A stretch of DNA of 64,000 nt from assembly GCA_037951105.1 (NCBI GenBank), contig JBAMJV010003118.1, positions 1 through 64,000 of the forward strand. The letters run 5' to 3'. Both the position numbers and the translations under genes were made by a program. This document shows positions 58,401 through 64,000 of this stretch, piece by piece; within the stretch, counting starts at the first letter, position 1; every line of letters starts with the position of its first letter. This DNA comes from Echinarachnius parma. Lineage: Eukaryota; Echinodermata; Echinoidea; Clypeasteroida; Echinarachniidae. A model generated the notes under the pieces. The model did no database searches, had not been told where the DNA came from, and saw only the letters and a list, made by a program, of their open reading frames with translations.

Positions 58401-58942
58401 TTAAAGGGGTAGTACAGTTTTGGTAAGGCTGAACTTTAGTAACCAAACCTGGACAGTAACATTATAAACTAATAGTTATAACTCCACCATGCTCGAAAGC
58501 TATATAACATTACAAACGACTAAGTAAAAAGCCCGTTATCGTTCAAAAAGAGCCATTAAATCACAAGAGGGCGCTTTCTAAAAAGGCATTGGTTTCAACC
58601 ATTTTTCATATAAAATTATGCATGTGATGTTTTATTGAAATAATGATTAAATAGAGAGATCATCAACAACCATTTAAAAAACGCTTTTGAAAATTTTTGA
58701 AAAAGTGCAAGCATTTAAAAAAAAAATTGAAAAAATCATCTAATTATTTGGGCCCCAAATAATTATAAGATTAGATATATTTATTGATATTTCAGCCGTT
58801 TCTGGGTCGTTTTGACCAAATAAAGTTTATTCTGCCATTAAAATTGCATGTTCTCTCAAATTCGACACTCAGTTTTTCATTACCTCACAAAAAAATTGTG
58901 ATGTGCAGCGCCCTCTCTACCAAAACTAAACTACCCCTTTAA
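58401..58942. mobile_element. R1-family MITE, full length, TTAA ends
   Basis: 542 bp from TTAA-AGGGGTAGTACAG to ACTAAACTACCCCT-TTAA. It carries a perfect central palindrome at 58741-58765 (arms TAATTATTTGGG around one C). Confidence 0.85.
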
Positions 58943-59469
58943 CTTCACTAGAGCTAACTTCAAATAGAGAAACTGACCAGAAATGAATTGTGATTAAAAA
59001 CGTGCAAAGAAAATGGGATTCCAAGTTTCCAACGGAACGGGATAGATCTACATCAATATATCTAGTAACTTTATGTTGACATAATACAGTATATTAGAGA
59101 AATTTTAACATGATATTTCCTTACTCATTGCCAAAGACTCATAAGTTCGTACAGATTAATCATAACTCTATCATTAAGACAAAGAACATATAGGGGCGGA
59201 GGAAACACCAGGCATGATTCTGGAGCGCCTTTGAAATATAATATGGTTCTTTTTAAAGCCCCCCTCACCCCCCACACACACACAGCCCTCCACTTCTTTC
59301 TTCTTCTCTTTTCTTTGTGGGGGATATGGGGGGGGGGGGGTGCCTATGATATGTGTAATGACCCTAAGTATAGTTACGTGAGTTTACATTCTACAGTAAA
59401 ACAAAAGGAAAATGAATCCAAAATGCTTACTCTCTAGCTAGGACATTATTCATTTAATTTACCATACAG

Positions 59470-59780
59470 CTGCAAAAACGCGCATCACACACACAAACAA
59501 ACATATTTTATACACGTACAGTGCGTAAACAGACACATACACACGCACGCACGCATAAACACACACGCACATACACAAACACGGATCCAAACGCTTGAAC
59601 ACTATATTGTTTGCAACACACACACACACACACACACACAAGCACACACACACACGCACGTACGCATAAACACACACGCACAAACACAAACACACAAACG
59701 CATGAACACACACACACGCACGCACGCATAAACAAACACACACACGCACGCACGCATAAACACACACGCACATACACAAA

Positions 59781-59830
<50 letters not shown>

Positions 59831-59865
59831 GACAAACACGCACACACTAACGCACACACTCACGA
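59470..59865. repeat. (CA)n microsatellite with ACGC/ATAAAC variants
   Basis: Runs of CACACA broken by a higher-order unit ACGCACGCACGCATAAACACAC that recurs four times. Cys/Val- and His/Thr-rich open frames are artefacts. Confidence 0.9.
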
Positions 59866-59870
59866 GCTTC

Positions 59871-59983
59871 CAAAAGGCGCTAAATCCACTATTATAACTT
59901 TGGAGACTGAAAAGCAGGATTCTTTGACAAACTTTGCATACATGCTTATGAAAAAAAATAGAAGTGGATTTAGCGCCCTTTTG
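59871..59983. repeat. 113-bp inverted-repeat element
   Basis: CAAAAGGCGCTAAATCCACT at the left and AGTGGATTTAGCGCCCTTTTG at the right, next to the CA array. A small MITE or hairpin. Confidence 0.65.
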
Positions 59984-59989
59984 AACTAA

Positions 59990-61059
59990 GTTCTACTAAA
60001 CACACGATATGTAAATACATTTTATGCACATTCATTAATGTAATTTCTACAAAGATCATTCTGTTCGTTTCAAATAAAAAGTGTAATAGTATTATAATAA
60101 CAAAAAATCATGAAGTAAACAGAAAATATTTGTTTAAACATCAATCCTTTAATATATTAATCAAAAATATATCTTTTGTAGAAGAACAATTATGGGAAAT
60201 CTCACTCTCTTGAAATAAAATCAAGTACGTACAGAACATAAGAATAACACTAATATATTAACATTAATTATAATAATCATTGATTGAGCAAATACTCTAA
60301 AATTATATGACTGTGTAATGTTCCATTGTGTCTGTTTGAAAGAATACTTTGAAGAAAGTCAATATTATATTATATAATCATAGAGTTTGTTTATAAAAAT
60401 CCTCCATTTATCTCAAGTAGTACTAATCTCAAGTGTCTAACAATCAACCAAGTTCCAACGACACAACATTGTATTGTAACATGAAAATAAACATCATACT
60501 GATCCAGATACCTTTTCCCGTTTGTAACCAAACCATTACAGAAAGCATACATATTCTTATTTTCTAAAGACAGTCGCATAATGTAATAAATGGAATATTG
60601 ATATAAAGGAGTTTACCTTAGTATCTCTTCACCATGACTACTCAACAGTGAAAGGCTTTAAAATCTTACATAAGCCTTTCAGCTTGCAACCTGAACAAAA
60701 TATTATACAACTAATGTTTTGAAACGTCCTTGAATGTTCGATGACATTTAATACTTAAAAAGGAGAGCTAGCCTACTGGAATTCAAACGAAATATTAGTA
60801 TCATAACAATATAAAAATGCAATTCAGGGGGCTCTCATATTTAAGTCTAAAAGTAATCCATTAGTTTCGCCAAAACTTATATCTTAGACTTCAGTCATAT
60901 GAATTCTTCTGAATTATATGTGATTAAATTAAGAATTTTCCATTATTAAACACCAATGTTTGGCAGCCACACATGCTGCATTTAAAATACATTTACAATA
61001 TAAAATTGTGAAATATAAATATAAAAGACTGGTGTGACATTTAGAAGAACATACATTAT
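59990..61059. other. No feature seen
   Basis: Very AT-rich; the short minus-strand frame at 60391-60579 has no recognisable similarity. Confidence 0.4.
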
Positions 61060-61392
61060 TTAAAGGGATATAGTAACTTTGTTGAAAAGTGCAAAAATGT
61101 ATGCATGGACATGGTTAATAAAATGTGTATGTACATTACATGGCTGAGTAATAAGCAAATTGCAAAGTGATATAATTCACTAACTCATTTCACTCACTTT
61201 GTACATGGTTTTAACAGTGGATAATTGAACATCTGAAAACTTCAATTATAAATATCTTTTTAACGCAATGAAAATTTGAACCCTGTCCCATGCTTTTATT
61301 GTTAATACGAATAAAACAAGGTAGGAGTGAAGGTTCCGTTAAAATTCCAATTGGAATTTGAAAATTTGGACAATAATACTAAGTCCCTTTAA
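61060..61392. mobile_element. R3-family MITE, TTAA ends
   Basis: 333 bp from TTAA-AGGGATATAGTAACTTTG to CAATAATACTAAGTCCCT-TTAA. Downstream of the minus-strand gene at 61903. Confidence 0.8.
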
Positions 61393-61902
61393 AGTAAAAC
61401 CAGTTAAGTGTCTAACTCCCAAAAAATGAGCTTCCTCATTTAACTGAATGGCAATCTAAAAAGATTTATAACAATATGTTGGCAATTTCACATTGGGTAT
61501 TTACCACTGTGGGACATTCCCATCCGAGTCCCTCTGAGAAACACACATCTCAAATGTTATAGTCCGTTTGAAAACATGACCATTACATTCTTTATGCTTG
61601 AAATGTTAAAACATGTGCACTCAAGAGCTCTCTTCCAGAAATACTAATGTAGTTTAAGAATTCCCACATGTACACATATCTTATGTTAAGGCCATGTTCC
61701 TATTAACAAGAAATAAAGTAAGACTGATCATGCATTATTTACTTTATCTCTTGTTTAAGGGATAGTTTAGTATCAGTCAAACGTTACTTAAGTAACCATC
61801 CTACATCATAGTTTACATACCTTGTATGATGCAAGACATACAAACTACAGTATTTTAATTTTACAAGGAGAACTCAAGCTGCTTTAGATCTTGGTACATT
61901 GA

Positions 61903-61945
61903 TTACTTCTGACAGTCACCATACAATCCAGATCCTTCAACACAA
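61903..61945 (-). CDS. Unrecognised minus-strand gene, last coding exon
   Basis: On the minus strand, TTTATTTTCAG precedes the exon at 61945. Its first base completes a His codon begun by the previous exon; the peptide ends CVEGSGLYGDCQK and TAA (61903-61905). The phase agrees with the donor of 62335-62455. With that exon it gives a 53-residue C-terminus with a conserved, non-repetitive composition. I do not recognise the family. Confidence 0.65.
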
Positions 61946-62013
61946 CTGAAAATAAAGATAAAGAAAAAACACACATAAGTTGATATCACTTTTATTTTAA
62001 AATTGCAAACATA

Positions 62014-62145
62014 AGTGGTGTAGCTCTGGCGGAACATTGCCCCCCCCCCTTTACTGAGGGGGGGAGGGGTGCAATACGGTAAAAAAAAAAAAAAAATGTG
62101 TAGTGTGCTTGCAATCATGAATCAGTTGGACCAGGCTACACCACT
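62014..62145. mobile_element. Small MITE with AGTGGTGTAGC inverted ends
   Basis: AGTGGTGTAGCTCTGG at the left and CCAGGCTACACCACT at the right, with a C-run and a G-run inside. It sits in the intron between the last two exons of the minus-strand gene. hAT-like by its ends; no target duplication is evident. Confidence 0.65.
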
Positions 62146-62334
62146 GTGCTATAAGTGCATCACCAAACAGACACAAAATATATCAAACTCCCATGTTAGA
62201 TATTAATTTGTACCCTGAATTATGCAGATGAAATTTGAATTTGAGTAATGAAATGTGCATAATATTGTACTGACAAATGGCAATTCATCTTCAAGGCATG
62301 TGTCAACTATATCTACATGTTCTACCAAACTTAC

Positions 62335-62455
62335 TGTATAGATTGTAAATGGTTGGTCCAAGTGCTGTCCATGTAGAACAACTTCTCAAAGGTTTTCCCT
62401 GGTGTTCCTTCGTCAAGACAGGCACTGGATGGAGGCTGTCTAGCTAGATTGTAAC
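62335..62455 (-). CDS. Unrecognised minus-strand gene, penultimate coding exon
   Basis: A 121-bp exon on the minus strand between TTCATCAACAG and GTAAGTTTGG, both strong splice sites. Only one frame is open: it completes a codon, then YNLARQPPSSACLDEGTP and GKTFEKLFYMDSTWTNHLQSI, leaving two bases that join the last exon in phase. Upstream exons must lie at higher coordinates; none is firmly recognised before 64000. The protein family is unknown to me. Confidence 0.68.
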
Positions 62456-63587
62456 CTGTTGATGAAAGAAAGAAATGAACAGAGATTTATTACCCATGCC
62501 TTGCTAATGAAAAAATAAATTGTATAAGGGATTGTATCAAGTACAAACTTAACACCATTAACACTAATACACTATACACATAATTCTTAAATCCTCTGAA
62601 CTAAATAGCCTTATTTTAGCTTTAGTACTTCTAGTTCTACCTGATGATTTTGAATTATTTGGCCCAGATAAGTTTGGCATGCATGACGCACAGAAATAAG
62701 GCATTGCTAGGGAACCGAGTCCTGGCCTTACTAGACCGGGTCTAGTCACAATGCATATGCCTGTCTCTGTCGCGTGCCATGGTGTAGAACTGTAGATAGA
62801 TTGTAAAAATATAATTTTATTTTTAAACCAATATATAATCAATGACTTGAGATGGTCTTAAATGATTGTTAAGACCACGCTATCATCAAGCCCAAAGCTA
62901 CAGAGTACAGATACAGAGTCATAAACTCATACACTTCGACCTTTGTGACTCGACCAGGTCCAGGACTAGAGTCTAGCTAGCCTAGCTATGCTAGACTAGT
63001 TAGACCTAGGCCTAGACGCCTATTTCATTGTGATCTGTGCACGATCAGTCAAGCATGCTAAAGCCCACGCCCAAGGCAGGGCCAAACTTAAAATATAAGT
63101 TATTACTGAGGCCAAATCATTCATAACTAATACCACTTATTATAATATCACTATCACTGAGTATCACTCGGTCTCTCAAAGTCAGACTAGAGTCAGGACT
63201 CCAGTCTCACTCTCTGAATTCTCGGTTAGACTCACCGAGTATACAATTTAGTGTCAGTGAACAACAAAGTCAAATAATGATTTGTCACAAGATCTCAAAT
63301 ATACGTAGAACGTTGTAAATAATCACAGTTATGTTCCAAAAGAAGTGAAATTACAGTGAAAGAGCGAAGTAACAGTGCTGTGTTGACTGTCCATTGTTTT
63401 CACAACATATTTGACCACGCATGGGACTATGGAAATCCCGTTCATATGATTGTGGCAAATAACATTACTTCTTATCAATTTGGGCGCCCAAATGAGTAAT
63501 ACATTTATAATATTTACTAGGATGGTCTATAATACACATGATATTTTTCAATATTTACCTTCCATAGCAGCAAATATGGCCAACAAA
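62456..63587. other. Intron or upstream part of the minus-strand gene
   Basis: Less AT-rich than the rest. Contains a hairpin ACTAGACC-G-GGTCTAGT at 62730-62746 and a cluster of eight CTAG tetranucleotides at about 62964-63014. No further exon could be fixed. Confidence 0.4.
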
Positions 63588-63780
63588 AAATGATTGAAAC
63601 CAATGCCTTTTTAGAAAGCACCCTCTTGTGTTTTAATGGCTCGTTTTGAATGATAACAGGCTTTTTACTCAGTCGTTTGTAATTTTGTATACCTTTGGAG
63701 CATGGTAGAGTTATAACTATGAGTTTAACATGTTACTGTCCAGGTTTGGTTACTAAAGTTCAGCCTTAACAAAACTGTAT
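63588..63780. mobile_element. R1-family MITE fragment
   Basis: ATGATTGAAACCAATGCCTTTTTAGAAAGC, GAATGATAACAGGCTTTTTACT and GGTTACTAAAGTTCAGCCTTA match one half of R1. Confidence 0.7.
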
Positions 63781-63839
63781 ACTAGTTACTACCGTTTTCA
63801 TGGCAGGAATATTTTTGTCCTTCATATAACTGTTTATAA

Positions 63840-63925
63840 AAAAGATAAGAAGGCATCGTTTATTGCATTAGGAGCTTAGGAGTTTAACTCCTGATGCTGC
63901 AATAAACAATGCCCTATCTTTATCA
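63840..63925. repeat. Imperfect palindrome
   Basis: AAAGATAAGAAGGCATCGTT...GCATTAGGAG pairs with CTCCTGATGC...AACAATGCCCTATCTTT. Confidence 0.65.
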
Positions 63926-64000
63926 TTATTAGTATTATTATTTCTATAATAAATATTGATTATGTACTGGGAAATATAACTTATAGTTGCAATTACATAA

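Noticed and set aside
59459-59863. Cys/Val-rich and His/Thr-rich open frames of more than 80 codons
   Set aside because: Products of the CA/ACGC microsatellite.
62564-62842. 92-codon minus-strand frame as an upstream exon of the minus-strand gene
   Set aside because: No acceptor/donor pair in the phase needed by 62335-62455 could be fixed.

Overview
The window is eukaryotic, animal-like genomic DNA: AT-rich, with genes split by GT-AG introns, a dense population of small inverted-repeat transposons, LINE fragments, microsatellites and one fresh LTR retrotransposon. The mix (leucine-rich-repeat receptor expansion, a Gmr1-like LTR element, CR1/L2- and RTE-type LINEs, TTAA-targeting MITEs) fits a marine invertebrate, possibly a deuterostome. 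The species cannot be fixed from the sequence alone.

The host content is mainly a plus-strand cluster of leucine-rich-repeat (LRR) transmembrane receptor genes. Each N-terminal exon encodes a signal peptide, a cysteine-rich LRRNT cap and the first LRR, and ends in phase 0 inside the next LRR. Each second exon, where present, encodes the remaining LRRs, the LRRCT cap, a stalk, one membrane helix and a cytoplasmic tail. From left to right: a decayed orphan N-terminal exon (86-353); gene 1, apparently intact (exons 1105-1374 and 3825-5171, 538 aa); gene D (14626-14904 and 24691-25653, 413 aa, 9.8-kb intron full of repeats); gene 2, a decayed paralogue of gene 1 (about 32864-42943); and the first exon of gene E (54147-54434), whose second exon is not in the window. 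Genes 1 and 2 are copies of one segment that includes the intron and a tRNA-Ala(AGC)-like sequence inside it. At the right end the last two coding exons of an unrecognised minus-strand gene are visible (62335-62455 and 61903-61945).

Gene 2 is split by a 6.65-kb LTR retrotransposon (36164-42816) with 1319-bp LTRs that differ at about two positions by eye, a 5-bp AAAAG target duplication, a tRNA-Gln primer-binding site and a polypurine tract. Its gag looks SCAN-like, and integrase and RNase H parts come in the order known from Gmr1 elements. It is broken (reverse transcriptase not seen) but very young.

The rest is repeat-rich. At least three MITE families begin TTAAAGG and use TTAA targets; a paralogous empty site and a nested insertion support this. 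There are large foldback palindromes (5254-5420, 5523-5859, 21090-21429), a degenerate minus-strand LINE (about 17925-21970) interrupted by two other elements, RTE-like and other LINE fragments, and long G/C runs and microsatellites. Much of 7.8-12.8, 28.4-30.8, 43-45, 51-54 and 54.4-57.7 kb shows nothing I can name.
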